From positions 1,860,001 through 1,924,000 of the forward strand of contig JADJBB010000021.1 of NCBI GenBank assembly GCA_016703965.1: DNA of 64,000 nt, given 5' to 3'. Each line of letters begins with the position of its first letter. Positions within the stretch are counted from its first letter, which is position 1. Source of the DNA: Acidobacteriota bacterium (GTDB lineage Bacteria > Acidobacteriota > Blastocatellia > Pyrinomonadales > Pyrinomonadaceae). Shown piece by piece: positions 23,717 through 33,018 of the stretch. The notes under the pieces are model-generated. The model was not told the origin of the DNA and ran no database searches. It was given only the letters and a program-made list of their open reading frames with translations. A program made the translations under genes and the position numbers.

Positions 23717-24895
23717 TTATCGAATCAAATAAAATTCTGTTTGTCGGGGACGGATGAATTTGTAGCCGGTCGGGGTCATCACAGCGTCGTCTTCGGCCAT
23801 TATTGTAACCTTCTGACCGTTCCATTCCGGAACGGCGGTGGATGTGTTGAGCTCGATCGACGTGAATGCATCGAGCCGCAGGCGGTCTTCGTCACCTCCG
23901 ATCCCTCGTCGGAAGTCGATCGAGGCACCGAGACCATGGCCATGGGCACCGATCGGGTGCGAATATATCATCGCTTCGATACCTTGTTTTTTGCATTCTG
24001 CCATCGTGGCATCGTAAACCTCGCTTCCGGTCATTCCTGCACGTGCGAAGCCAAACAAAATGTCCTGGAGACGATTCGTGTTCTTGAGAGCTGCTTTTAA
24101 TCCTGCCGGAGCGTCTTTTTCGCCGGGCTTTAGCAGATAGCCGTGCTTCTGCCAATCGGTGCTGAGGCCCATATAGATCAGGCCGAAATCGACGTGGATC
24201 AGATCGCCGGGCTCGAGTACCATTTTCTCGTCGGCAACGCTGAGGAATTGCTGCGACGTTGCCGTCGTTTTTGCCTGTCGCTGAACTCGCATATCCGGCT
24301 GAAACCAGATGCCGAGTCCGAGGTTGTTGACCTGCTGCATCATCCACCAACGAACGTCGCCCACCGTCGTTTTTCCGGGTCTAATTATCTCATTTGAGAA
24401 CGCACGTCTTGTGATAACATCGGTTGCGAGGACAGCTTTTTCGTAATGTGTTAGTTCCTCCGGGAGCCTGGTGTCGAAATAGTCGGTCAGAAGTTTTGCG
24501 GACGAGACAAATTTCTTTTCATTCTCAGGGCCGAGCGTTTCAGCCAGGAACTTGTAACCGTCGTGCGTCAGGCCGCTTTGCTGACCTCGTGAACCACCCA
24601 TATTTAGGGCAATTGTTTTTGGGTTTCGCTCATCGACGAGTTTCTTGAGAGCAGCCGCCATTTCGGCGCGGGGCGGGTTCAATACGGTGTAATGGTTCTT
24701 TAGCCGCTCTTCGAGATAACGAACCACAGCGATACGTTCTAAGCGTTCTCCGCGGTCGATGAAAATGAAAAGGTCACGGCGGCCGACGATCGGAATTGGC
24801 GGAACGATGTGTTCCGTCACTGGGTCCGCACGTTTCGTAGAAGGTACGCAAAATGATAGACTCCTTCTTTGATATAACGAGCAGAATTCTATCAT
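23717..24895 (-). CDS. M24-family metallopeptidase (Xaa-Pro aminopeptidase-like), N-terminus short
   Basis: The catalytic pita-bread domain is complete. LIHVDFGLIYMG and LSTDWQKHGYLL supply two Asp, HPIGAHGHGLG the His, and FTSIELNTS and VTIMAEDDAV the two Glu of the di-metal site. The N-terminal region is short and starts oddly. The ATG at 24895 gives MIEFCSLYQRRSLSFC before the family-like stretch KRADPVTEHIVPPIP. The frame is open further upstream but overlaps the divergent acyl-CoA dehydrogenase. Secreted relatives usually have a signal peptide and a longer lead, which are missing here. It may be a 5'-truncated gene, or a cytoplasmic variant. Confidence 0.8.
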   Translation of the reverse strand: MIEFCSLYQRRSLSFCVPSTKRADPVTEHIVPPIPIVGRRDLFIFIDRGERLERIAVVRYLEERLKNHYTVLNPPRAEMAAALKKLVDERNPKTIALNMGGSRGQQSGLTHDGYKFLAETLGPENEKKFVSSAKLLTDYFDTRLPEELTHYEKAVLATDVITRRAFSNEIIRPGKTTVGDVRWWMMQQVNNLGLGIWFQPDMRVQRQAKTTATSQQFLSVADEKMVLEPGDLIHVDFGLIYMGLSTDWQKHGYLLKPGEKDAPAGLKAALKNTNRLQDILFGFARAGMTGSEVYDATMAECKKQGIEAMIYSHPIGAHGHGLGASIDFRRGIGGDEDRLRLDAFTSIELNTSTAVPEWNGQKVTIMAEDDAVMTPTGYKFIRPRQTEFYLIR

Positions 24896-24926
24896 ATAAC
24901 CCAATTTAGCGAGGAAATATAAAGAA

Positions 24927-26141
24927 GTGATCGAACTAGAATTAACCGAAGAACACAAAGCCCTGCAGAACACCGTACGCGAGTTCGTCGCGGGTGAAGT
25001 AGCTCCTTTCATCAAGGAATGGGATGAGAAAGCTCTTTTCGACCGAAGCGTTTTTGACAAAATGGCGGAGATTGGGCTGCTCGGCGTATGTATCCCTGAA
25101 GAATACGGCGGGGCAGGGTTTGACTATATCTCGTTGGGCCTCGTTTGCGAGGAACTCGAGGCGTGTGACACGTTTTTGCGTGTGGCGATGTCGGTGCACG
25201 TTGGACTCAACAGCTTGAGTTTGTATTCGTGGGGAACTGAGGAGCAGAAACAGAAGTATCTCGTTCCGCAGGCAAAGGGCGAAAAGCTCGCGACGTTCGG
25301 ATTAACAGAGCCGAACGCCGGTTCGGACGTTATCGGAATGAAATCGTACGCGAAACGCGACGGTGACGACTGGATCCTGAACGGCGAAAAGATGTGGATC
25401 TCGCTCGCCGATGTTGCTGATAATTTCTTGTTCTTTTGCTGGACCGATCCTGAGAAGCAAAAAGCCCGCGACCACAGCGGCATTTCGTGCTTCATAGTTG
25501 AACGTTCAATGCCTGGTTTCTCGAGCGGTACGCTGCATGGCAAACTAGGAATCCGTGCTGGAAACACGGGCTATTTCTCGCTGCAGGATGTTCGAGTTCC
25601 GAAAGAGAACATGCTCGGTGTGGAGGGCGAAGGATTTAAGATCGCGATGTTCTCGCTGGAGAATGGGCGTTACACCGTTGCAGCCGGAGCTACCGGCGTC
25701 ATCCGTGCTTCCCGAGATGCGTCCGTGGCGTATGCGAACACTCGTGAGGTGCAGGGACAGACGATCGCCAATTTTCAGCTCGTCAAGCAGAAGATCGCTA
25801 ATATGGCAGCCGATTACGAGATGTCCCATCTACTCTGGCTGAAATGCGGATACCTCAAGAACATGGGACTGCCGTCGGCAAAGGCCGCGAGTATGGCCAA
25901 ATGGCAGGCGACAACTCGTTCTGAGACGGCTGCGTCGATGGCGATCGAGGTTCACGGAGCGAACGGCTATACGAACGACTATCCAGTCGAACGTTACCTT
26001 AGAAACTGCAAAGCTGCTGTGATCTATGAGGGGACCCGCGATATCCACACACTTATGCAAGCTGACTGGGCTCTCGGTCTGAAAAAGGAAAAGGCCGCGA
26101 GAGTAGTTTTGCCGCCATACGCGGCTTCGGCTTCGGCATAG
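24927..26141 (+). CDS. Acyl-CoA dehydrogenase
   Basis: This FAD enzyme introduces a double bond into acyl-CoA. The 404-residue protein shows the N-terminal helical domain (LTEEHKALQNTVREFVAGEVAPFIKEWD), FGLTEPNAGSDVIGMKSYAKR and LNGEKMWIS of the middle domain, and the C-terminal IEVHGANGYTNDYPVERYLRNCKAAVIYEGT. Glu368 in YEGT is the usual catalytic base. The start is GTG with GAGGAA about ten bases upstream. It is divergent from the M24 gene with a 31-bp gap. No electron-transfer flavoprotein or thiolase gene is adjacent, so chain-length preference cannot be told. Confidence 0.95.
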   Translation: MIELELTEEHKALQNTVREFVAGEVAPFIKEWDEKALFDRSVFDKMAEIGLLGVCIPEEYGGAGFDYISLGLVCEELEACDTFLRVAMSVHVGLNSLSLYSWGTEEQKQKYLVPQAKGEKLATFGLTEPNAGSDVIGMKSYAKRDGDDWILNGEKMWISLADVADNFLFFCWTDPEKQKARDHSGISCFIVERSMPGFSSGTLHGKLGIRAGNTGYFSLQDVRVPKENMLGVEGEGFKIAMFSLENGRYTVAAGATGVIRASRDASVAYANTREVQGQTIANFQLVKQKIANMAADYEMSHLLWLKCGYLKNMGLPSAKAASMAKWQATTRSETAASMAIEVHGANGYTNDYPVERYLRNCKAAVIYEGTRDIHTLMQADWALGLKKEKAARVVLPPYAASASA

Positions 26142-26274
26142 GAGTTTCTTTCAAGCGGTTCGGCTGATCTGGGTTTCCCCGAAAAGGCAGGACCGCTTTT
26201 TCGTTTTCCCTAAAATAGAGTATCTTTTGAGTTTGTAAAAAAGGAACCGGTCGACCTGGCCGGGAACGAGCGGT

Positions 26275-27327
26275 TTGCGAAAATACTTAAAATTCATTTT
26301 ACTTTCGCTCTTTGCTGTCTTTCTTCTGTGGTTTTTTGCCCGGAATCTGGATTGGCAGGAAGTCAGTGCGAGTTTGCGAAAGGCAAACCCGCTCTGGTTA
26401 TCGCTCGCGTTTATCGGGATCTGTCTTGGGTATTTTTTACGAGCCGTGCGATGGCAGGTACTTCTTGCGCCCATCACACCGGCGAGTTTGAGAGAGCTTT
26501 TTGCGACGACGACCGTCGGTTTTTCTGCAGTATTTTTGGTTGGCAGAGCGGGCGAGATCGTCCGGCCGATGTGGCTGCCGATGCGTGATCGCCGAGTCAG
26601 GCCGAGTGCGGCGGTGGTGACGATCTTTGTCGAACGTGTCTTCGATCTCGCCTCACTGATCTCTTTCTTTTCGATAAGTTTGATCTGGTTCCGCACGCCG
26701 CCAGGGCGTGAAGCTGAACTCGCATCGATAGAATGGGCGGGCAATCTGATGCTCGCCTGTGTCATCATAGGCATTGTCGGGCTGCTTGTTTATCACTGGT
26801 ATTCGCCTGTGTTTATCGACTTGATGTCGCGGTTGACGGATCATAAGTTCATACCAAAGCGGCTTCGGGAGATCATAATGAGTTTGATGGAGCAGCTCGC
26901 GACTGCCCTCAACATACTCAAAAGCCCAAAAGAGATATTCTGGGCGAGCTTTTGGACATTGGCGTTGTGGCTCTCGATCGCTCTGCCGACGTGGTTCGTG
27001 ATCCTGGCATTTGATCTAAAGATGGGATTCGTGGATTCCATCTTTGTTATGGGTGTCGCGTCGCTAAGTTCGCTCATACCAACGCCGGGAGGTGCTGCAG
27101 GGGCGTTTCATGGAGCGACGGCGAGCAGCCTGATGCTCCTGAGCGTCGAGCGTGAACAGGCTTTTGCTGTCTCGATCATTATGCACCTGATCTATTTCGC
27201 TCCGGCGGTGTTTTTTGGCTTATATTATCTCTTTCATGGTGATATAAGTATTGAGCGGTTTCGCAGCCTGCTATCCAGCGAAAATGCCGAAAAGGAGATC
27301 GAATCAGATTCTCCGGATTTTGTTTGA
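26275..27327 (+). CDS. Lysylphosphatidylglycerol synthase TM-region / UPF0104 family membrane protein
   Basis: This 350-residue protein has about eight membrane segments. It carries the family features near the N-terminus (FFARNLDWQEVSASLRKANPLWLSLAF, FLRAVRWQVLLAP), then VGFSAVFLVGRAGEIVRPMWLPMRD and TIFVERVFDLASL, and the late SLIPTPGGAAGAFHGATASSLMLL. This is the flippase-like domain found alone in many bacteria, without the LPG synthetase domain. It is probably a lipid transporter, which is inference. The best start is TTG at 26275; the ribosome site is weak. Confidence 0.88.
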   Translation: MRKYLKFILLSLFAVFLLWFFARNLDWQEVSASLRKANPLWLSLAFIGICLGYFLRAVRWQVLLAPITPASLRELFATTTVGFSAVFLVGRAGEIVRPMWLPMRDRRVRPSAAVVTIFVERVFDLASLISFFSISLIWFRTPPGREAELASIEWAGNLMLACVIIGIVGLLVYHWYSPVFIDLMSRLTDHKFIPKRLREIIMSLMEQLATALNILKSPKEIFWASFWTLALWLSIALPTWFVILAFDLKMGFVDSIFVMGVASLSSLIPTPGGAAGAFHGATASSLMLLSVEREQAFAVSIIMHLIYFAPAVFFGLYYLFHGDISIERFRSLLSSENAEKEIESDSPDFV

Positions 27328-27403
27328 GCAGTGGCCGGTGGCCGGATGGAATACTCTTTAACCAGATCGCCGACTACTGATCACTGTCTACCGACAACTG
27401 CCT

Positions 27404-27895
27404 ATGCGCTGTCCATTTTGTTCACATATTGAGGATAAGGTCGTCGATTCGCGTGAATCGAAGGACGGCGATTCTATCCGCCGTCGGCGAGAGTGTCTTG
27501 GATGCGGTCGCCGTTTCACGTCCTATGAACGTATTGACGAGATCCCGTACATGGTCGTCAAAAAGGACGGCAAACGTGAAAGCTGGGATCGCAATAAAGT
27601 CCTCGCCGGCTTGTTTCGAGCTTCCGAGAAACGCCCTATATCGACCGGACAGCTCGAAGAGATCGTTGATGAAGTCGAAAAAAACGTGCAGGATTCTCTC
27701 GATCGCGAACTTGCTACGAGCGAGGTTGGCAAGATCATTATGCGCCGTTTGAAGGTGCTCGATAAGGTCGCCTACGTTCGATTTGCATCTGTCTATCTTG
27801 AGTTTGCTGATGTTTCCGAGTTCATGGATGAGCTTAAGGTTCTCGTGGGAACCCGCACACCAATGGCGGCGGCTAAGAAAAAAAAGAAAAAATAA
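27404..27895 (+). CDS. nrdR: Transcriptional repressor NrdR
   Basis: NrdR represses ribonucleotide reductase genes by binding NrdR boxes when dATP is high. The 163-residue protein has a zinc ribbon with Cys3, Cys6, Cys31 and Cys34 (MRCPFC... CLGCGRRF), then an ATP-cone domain (MVVKKDGKRESWDRNKVLAGLFRA, AYVRFASVYLEF). The C-terminal tail is lysine-rich (AAAKKKKKK), a little longer than usual. No nrd gene lies nearby. lon follows 120 bp downstream on the same strand. Confidence 0.97.
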   Translation: MRCPFCSHIEDKVVDSRESKDGDSIRRRRECLGCGRRFTSYERIDEIPYMVVKKDGKRESWDRNKVLAGLFRASEKRPISTGQLEEIVDEVEKNVQDSLDRELATSEVGKIIMRRLKVLDKVAYVRFASVYLEFADVSEFMDELKVLVGTRTPMAAAKKKKKK

Positions 27896-28014
27896 AGATC
27901 GAAAATTTCCCGGTGAAAAATTGACCTCTCGCGATCTGTTCATTGTAAACCTCGCTAATGTGGCGTATTTCTCGTGATTGCCCTTTCCTGTTATTTTCCC
28001 TAACATAAGAGATT

Positions 28015-30441
28015 ATGGTTGATCTCGACGAATTCCCGGTTGCCCTTTCCGAATCCGACGCTATCGAGCCGATGATGCAGATACCGGCGGAACTGCCGGT
28101 ACTCCCTCTCCGCGATATTGTTATTTATCCTTTCATGATCGTTCCGCTGTTTGTCTCGCGGGACAGGTCGATCCGTGCTGTGGAGCAGGCTCTAAGCCAG
28201 GACCGCATGATCCTGCTGGTTTCTCAAAAGGATGTTAATAAAGAGGAACCAGAGCAGGACGACCTATACACAGTTGGAACCGTAGCGATCATCATGCGGA
28301 TGCTTAAACTGCCCGATGGACGTATTCGGATACTGATCCAAGGGCTTTCGCGATGCCGTGTAGATTCCGTAACGGGCAAGGGCGAGTATGTAAAAGCCAG
28401 CGTCACGCCGATCGTCGAACCGCTTGCGCCGGAAAATTCGCTCGAGGTCGAGGCCTTGGTGCGCAACGTTCGCGGTTCGATGGAGCGTGCGGCTTCGCTT
28501 GGGAAGAATATTTCACCGGAGGTTCTCGCAATAATAGCGAATCTCGATGATGCGGGACGTCTCGCCGATCTTGCCGCTTCAAATCTTGAACTTCGGGTTG
28601 AAGACGGGCAGAGCGTTCTCGATGTCGAGGATCCGACCCCGAGGCTTCGCCGTGTCAATGATCTTTTGAGCAAAGAGATCGATGTTTTGACGGTTCAGCA
28701 AGAGATAAATACGCAGGCTCGTGCCGATATCGACAGGTCGCAGCGTGAATACTTCCTGCGGCAGCAATTAAAGGCGATCCAGTCTGAACTCGGGGAAGGG
28801 AATGAGCTTTATGAAGAGATCGAGCAGTATCGCGACAAGATCCTGAAGGCAAAAATGCCAGAAAGTGCCGAGGAAGAGGCACTTCGTCAGCTTAAAAAGC
28901 TTGAACGGATGCATCCGGACACCGCGGAAACTGCGACGCTCCGCAATTGGCTCGACATAATGACCGACCTGCCGTGGTCAAAAGCTTCTAAGGACAACTT
29001 AAATCTCAAGAAAGCCGAAAAGATCCTGAATGAGGACCATTACGGCCTCGAACGCGTCAAGGAACGCATCGTCGAAGCTCTCGCGGTGCGGAAGCTTCGC
29101 GAGAAGCCGAAAGGCTCGATCCTGTGTCTCGTAGGCCCTCCGGGAGTCGGTAAGACATCGCTCGGACGCTCGGTCGCTCGTGCTCTGAACCGCAAATTCA
29201 TTCGCCTTTCACTCGGCGGACTGCATGACGAAGCTGAGATCCGCGGCCATCGCCGTACATATGTCGGAGCAATGCCGGGGCGTATTTTGCAGGGAATTCA
29301 ACAGGCTGAGACGAACAATCCGCTGATCATGCTTGATGAGATCGACAAGGTCGGCGCTGATTTTCGGGGCGACCCAAGCTCGGCCTTGCTCGAGGTTTTG
29401 GATCCGGAGCAGAACGCGACGTTTCGCGATAATTATCTGGGCGTGACGTTCGATTTGTCGAACGTGATGTTCATGACGACGGCGAATGTGCTCGATACGG
29501 TGCAGCCGGCACTTCGCGATCGAATGGAGATCATTTCGCTCTCGGGCTACACGGAAGAAGAAAAGCTTGAGATCGCCAAGCGTCACCTCGTTCCCAAACA
29601 GGTTGAGGAGAACGGGCTTGAGAAGGAAGACGTTAAATTTGACCGTAAAGCTCTGACGAAGATCATCTCGGAATATACGCAGGAAGCGGGGCTTCGACAG
29701 CTCGAGCGTGAGATCGGCAAGGTTTGCCGTAAGGTCGCGCGTGCTAAGGCGGAGCAGGAAGATGATTTCAAGCCGATGAAGATAACGCCGGATAATCTTA
29801 AGGATTTCCTTCGTGTTTCGCGGATCTTTAACGAAGGGGCTCTCAAAAAAGACGAGATCGGAACCGTCACGGGCCTCGCCTGGACGGCGGTTGGCGGCGA
29901 TATTCTCTTCATCGAGGCCATTAAAACTAAGGGCAAAGGCAAGCTGATGCTCACGGGACAGCTTGGCGATGTGATGCAGGAATCGGCGCAGGCGGCATTC
30001 TCGTATGCCAAGGCCCGATCGAAGGATCTCGGCATAGACGAGACGGTGCTGGACAATTTCGACATCCACATTCACCTTCCCGAAGGTGCGATACCGAAGG
30101 ATGGTCCAAGTGCCGGAATAACGATGGCGACCGCTCTTGTTTCCGTGCTTTCGCAGCGTCCGGTTCGTAAAGACGTGGCGATGACCGGCGAGATCACATT
30201 GCGCGGCAACGTGCTGCCGGTCGGCGGCGTCAAAGAAAAACTGCTCGCGGCACGTCGTGCGAAGATCAAGACGGTGATCCTGCCCGCCCCGAATGAGCGC
30301 GATCTCGAAGATCTTCCTCAGGAAGTTAGGGACGATTTGAAGTTTATATTTGTGGAGAATGTACGTCAGGTTTTCGACGTCGCTCTACGGGAGGCCAAAG
30401 TGCCGGCCGATAAGGCTAAAGCTAAGGCTTCAAAGGCTTAA
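28015..30441 (+). CDS. lon: ATP-dependent protease Lon
   Basis: Lon degrades misfolded and regulatory proteins. The 808-residue product has the N-terminal substrate-binding domain (about residues 25-220; LPVLPLRDIVIYPFMIVPLFVSR), a coiled-coil linker, and an AAA+ module with Walker A GPPGVGKTS at about residues 374-382 and IMLDEIDKVG. The protease domain has the Ser699-Lys740 dyad (KDGPSAGITMA, GGVKEKLLAARRA). All motifs are intact. The tail is rich in K and A. No HAIR/HrcA-like operator was identified upstream. Confidence 0.98.
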   Translation: MVDLDEFPVALSESDAIEPMMQIPAELPVLPLRDIVIYPFMIVPLFVSRDRSIRAVEQALSQDRMILLVSQKDVNKEEPEQDDLYTVGTVAIIMRMLKLPDGRIRILIQGLSRCRVDSVTGKGEYVKASVTPIVEPLAPENSLEVEALVRNVRGSMERAASLGKNISPEVLAIIANLDDAGRLADLAASNLELRVEDGQSVLDVEDPTPRLRRVNDLLSKEIDVLTVQQEINTQARADIDRSQREYFLRQQLKAIQSELGEGNELYEEIEQYRDKILKAKMPESAEEEALRQLKKLERMHPDTAETATLRNWLDIMTDLPWSKASKDNLNLKKAEKILNEDHYGLERVKERIVEALAVRKLREKPKGSILCLVGPPGVGKTSLGRSVARALNRKFIRLSLGGLHDEAEIRGHRRTYVGAMPGRILQGIQQAETNNPLIMLDEIDKVGADFRGDPSSALLEVLDPEQNATFRDNYLGVTFDLSNVMFMTTANVLDTVQPALRDRMEIISLSGYTEEEKLEIAKRHLVPKQVEENGLEKEDVKFDRKALTKIISEYTQEAGLRQLEREIGKVCRKVARAKAEQEDDFKPMKITPDNLKDFLRVSRIFNEGALKKDEIGTVTGLAWTAVGGDILFIEAIKTKGKGKLMLTGQLGDVMQESAQAAFSYAKARSKDLGIDETVLDNFDIHIHLPEGAIPKDGPSAGITMATALVSVLSQRPVRKDVAMTGEITLRGNVLPVGGVKEKLLAARRAKIKTVILPAPNERDLEDLPQEVRDDLKFIFVENVRQVFDVALREAKVPADKAKAKASKA

Positions 30442-30652
30442 CGAGTTTGATATAAAAAACGCGGATGTCCTTATTTTATCGAGGGTTGCGCGGTTTTCTG
30501 GGAAGTGTTATCTTTGAAAGATAAGCGTCGTTCCGGACCTGTGGTTCGGCGTATGAAACTTTTAACGGTCGAAAGCGTTAAAATTATTCTCGGCTGGTGA
30601 CCTTTGTCACTATTCGGGGCAGCTGCGGCGGAGATAATATTAGCTAAGATTA

Positions 30653-32425
30653 ATGAAAAAAAGTATTTACAAAGTCCTAAGTTTTACAGCATTTATATTC
30701 TTGGTATTCGGTTCAGTTGCGAAAGCTCAGACTCCCGAAGTTGTTGCCGCGCAGAGAGCGGTCAATGATGTTCTGGATAAGGCCGGTACGTCATTTAGAG
30801 AAGGCCTACTTGCGTACGAAGATAAGAAATTGCCGGTCGCGGCTGAGAAGTTCAACAAGTCTGTCGAGGCTTTTCTTATGTCAACGCTGAATATTCAGCG
30901 GGAGGCAAAGCTTCAGGCTTGCTACAACCAGTTGATCGAGACCGTTTACCGAATTGAATTTCCAACCGAAAGCCATCTGCCACAGGTGCGAAACCTTTCG
31001 CTGACGTGCGGCTGGACGAATATTGACGCGACGCTTGCTGATAGGATCACGGCCATCGCCAGGAATTCGTTCAACAAGCCGGTCTCACAACCGTCGACCA
31101 GCACAGCGGCCGGTATCAATGGCCCGACGCTTCCTGCTGCGAACCAGATCGGCTTTAACTCGCAGGAGTTTGAACCTTCGCCACTTGATGATCTTTCGAA
31201 ACTTCAACTTACCGCCGAAGAGCAGGATGTTGAAACAAATCCGGTAGCGCAGGCTCAGTATCAGTATATCCAGTACGCAGTTGCCAACAAATCACTGGGA
31301 TTTTCATTTCAGGTTCATCCGATGATCCAGCAGTACATCAACTACTATCGGGGCCGCGGACGGCAGACGATGGAAATTGGTTTGTACCGCTCGGGGATGT
31401 TCATGCGTATGGCACGCCGGATCTTCAAGGAAGAAGGAATTCCGGAGAACGTTGCGTGGCTTGGACAGGTTGAAAGTGCCTGGAAACCTAGTGCCATGTC
31501 GAACATGGCGGCCTCTGGCCTTTGGCAGTTCATCCCGGGAACCGGCACTAGATTTGGCTTGCAGCGAACAGCGTATGTCGATGAACGAAACAGCTTTGAA
31601 GAAGCGACCCGTGCTTCAGCACGTTATCTGAAATTCCTTTACAACCGTTACGGTAACTGGGAACTCGGCATTGCTGCATATAATTGCGGCGAAGGTAACG
31701 TCGATCGAGCTATCCGCCGTGCAGGCGTGGCGAATTTCTGGCTTGCCTATCCTTATCTGCCGCAGGAAACCCGTAACTATGTTCCGAACATTCTTGCGAC
31801 GATCCTGATCGCAAACAATCCGGGACAGTACGGCTTTGGACACATTCGTCCGGCGGCTCCACTGACTTATGATCGCGTTCGTGTACCGGCTTCCACAAAT
31901 CTGGCGTTGGTTGCACAGGCCGCAGATACAACGGTTCAATATCTGCGATATCTGAACCCGCACCTTCGCACCAATTCGACTCCGCCGACGCCGTACATCA
32001 TTAACGTGCCCTCGAATAAAGCGAACGAAGTGGTCGCAGTATTCAGACGAATTCCTGCTACTCAGGTCAACAACGCGAATCTCGCGAATTCTTCGACGGG
32101 CGAAACATGGCAGAATATTGCTAACCGCACCGGCGTCAGCGTTGGTGATCTGATGGCAGCAAATCCGGGAATGTCACAGCCGCGCGGAAAGGTTTTTGTG
32201 CCGGTCGCGGGCAACAATGTCCAGAACACCAGCTATTCCCGCCCGACGACTCAGGGAACGCCGGTCGCGGCAGGTGTTAAGGTCGTAAAGGCCAAGGCCG
32301 GTGACACGGTTCAGAAGGTTGCAGAGCGTAACAATGCGAGCCCGACCGAGGTTGCCAAGTTCAACGGCCTGCTTCCGAACTCCGTTCTCGGAGCCGGACG
32401 CGAGATCAAGATACCATCTAAGTAA
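30653..32425 (+). CDS. MltD-like lytic murein transglycosylase with LysM repeats
   Basis: This exported 590-residue protein has a signal peptide (MKKSIYKVLSFTAFIFLVFGSVAKAQ), a ~200-residue N-terminal region of unknown fold, and an SLT domain (about residues 255-400). The domain has catalytic Glu274 in LGQVESAWKPSAMSN, then ASGLWQFIPGTG and AAYNCGEGNVDRAI. Two LysM peptidoglycan-binding modules follow (GETWQNIANRTGVSVGDLM and AGDTVQKVAERNNASPTEV). The order is that of E. coli MltD. It cleaves glycan strands. A clear terminator follows the stop codon. Confidence 0.93.
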   Translation: MKKSIYKVLSFTAFIFLVFGSVAKAQTPEVVAAQRAVNDVLDKAGTSFREGLLAYEDKKLPVAAEKFNKSVEAFLMSTLNIQREAKLQACYNQLIETVYRIEFPTESHLPQVRNLSLTCGWTNIDATLADRITAIARNSFNKPVSQPSTSTAAGINGPTLPAANQIGFNSQEFEPSPLDDLSKLQLTAEEQDVETNPVAQAQYQYIQYAVANKSLGFSFQVHPMIQQYINYYRGRGRQTMEIGLYRSGMFMRMARRIFKEEGIPENVAWLGQVESAWKPSAMSNMAASGLWQFIPGTGTRFGLQRTAYVDERNSFEEATRASARYLKFLYNRYGNWELGIAAYNCGEGNVDRAIRRAGVANFWLAYPYLPQETRNYVPNILATILIANNPGQYGFGHIRPAAPLTYDRVRVPASTNLALVAQAADTTVQYLRYLNPHLRTNSTPPTPYIINVPSNKANEVVAVFRRIPATQVNNANLANSSTGETWQNIANRTGVSVGDLMAANPGMSQPRGKVFVPVAGNNVQNTSYSRPTTQGTPVAAGVKVVKAKAGDTVQKVAERNNASPTEVAKFNGLLPNSVLGAGREIKIPSK

Positions 32426-32446
32426 TTGCTTTTTAATGCTTTAGCG

Positions 32447-32476
32447 AAAGGCCGGATTGCTAAACCGGCCTTTTTT
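32447..32476 (+). terminator. Rho-independent terminator after the transglycosylase gene
   Basis: The stem AAGGCCGG / CCGGCCTT with loop ATTGCTAAA is followed by a run of T. It separates the transglycosylase from the Rrf2 operon promoter, which begins only about 20 bp later. Confidence 0.9.
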
Positions 32477-32497
32477 GCGCTTTAATTAAGAATATAC

Positions 32498-32526
32498 TTG
32501 ACATGAAATTCAATTGTAACTATACT
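32498..32526 (+). promoter_or_regulatory. Sigma-70-type promoter of the Rrf2 operon
   Basis: TTGACA (32498-32503) and TATACT (32521-32526) are separated by exactly 17 bp, close to the sigma-70 consensus. The start of transcription would fall near 32533, four bases or so before the ATG at 32537, so the mRNA is predicted to be leaderless or nearly so. Confidence 0.8.
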
Positions 32527-32533
32527 AGTTACA
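32515..32533. promoter_or_regulatory. Operator 1, palindrome overlapping the -10 box
   Basis: TGTAACT-N5-AGTTACA is a perfect 7-bp inverted repeat covering the TATACT box. A dimeric Rrf2 protein bound here would block polymerase. A related site lies at 32980-32998. Confidence 0.7.
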
Positions 32534-32536
32534 GAT

Positions 32537-32962
32537 ATGGCGGCTAATAGTCAATTTTCAATGGCGGTTCACATTCTGACGATGCTTGCTAAGGGCGGCG
32601 ACGAGAATATGAAATCGGAATACATCGCGGGAAGTGTTAATACAAACCCCGTGGTGATCCGCCGCGTCCTCGGCCAGCTCGGCCAGGTGGGAATTGTGTC
32701 GTCGCAGACGGGGGCATTTGGCGGAACGCGTTTGGCAAAGCCGCCAAGCGAGATCACGCTTTGTGAGATATACAAAGCTGTATCGTGCGGCGAGGTTTTT
32801 GCCCTGCATTCAAAGGCTCCGAACAAAGATTGTCCGATCGGTGCGAACATCGAAGCGGCACTGTGCGATCTGCAGAAAGAGATCGACCACGCGGTGGGCG
32901 ATAAGCTTGGCGAATACACTCTTGCATGTTTTATCGATAAGGTCTGCGGGGTTAAAGTCTAA
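32537..32962 (+). CDS. Rrf2-family transcriptional regulator (YwnA/HypR-like)
   Basis: This 141-residue regulator has an N-terminal winged helix (FSMAVHILTMLAKGGDENMKSEYIAGSVNTNPVVIRRVLGQL; wing GAFGGTRLAKPPSEITL). The C-terminal part has several cysteines (TLCEIYKAVSCGEVF, NKDCPIGANIEAALCDL, LACFIDKVCG) but not the tight three-Cys cluster of IscR and NsrR. It is therefore more like the thiol-sensing, cluster-free members (HypR, YwnA). It is the first gene of a long redox operon, behind a palindrome overlapping its own promoter, so autoregulation is likely. There is no ribosome site, consistent with a leaderless start. Confidence 0.92.
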   Translation: MAANSQFSMAVHILTMLAKGGDENMKSEYIAGSVNTNPVVIRRVLGQLGQVGIVSSQTGAFGGTRLAKPPSEITLCEIYKAVSCGEVFALHSKAPNKDCPIGANIEAALCDLQKEIDHAVGDKLGEYTLACFIDKVCGVKV

Positions 32963-32979
32963 ATTTTTTTGCATATATC

Positions 32980-32998
32980 TGTATCAACAATAGTTACA
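32980..32998. promoter_or_regulatory. Operator 2, related palindrome before the nitroreductase
   Basis: TGTATCA-N5-AGTTACA has the same 7-5-7 layout as operator 1, with an identical right half and a left half that keeps TGTA. A further GTTACAA follows at 33004-33010. It lies between the regulator stop codon and the nitroreductase ATG at 33019 and suggests an internal regulated promoter. Confidence 0.6.
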
Positions 32999-33018
32999 AA
33001 TCTGTTACAAGGGGAAAA

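Noticed and set aside
26150..26215. Possible terminator after the acyl-CoA dehydrogenase gene
   Set aside because: AGCGGT/ACCGCT could pair, but the stem is only six base pairs with a loop of about 40 bases.
29209..30075. 288-codon frame antisense to lon
   Set aside because: It lies wholly inside a conserved gene on the other strand and shows no recognisable protein family; a codon-bias shadow.
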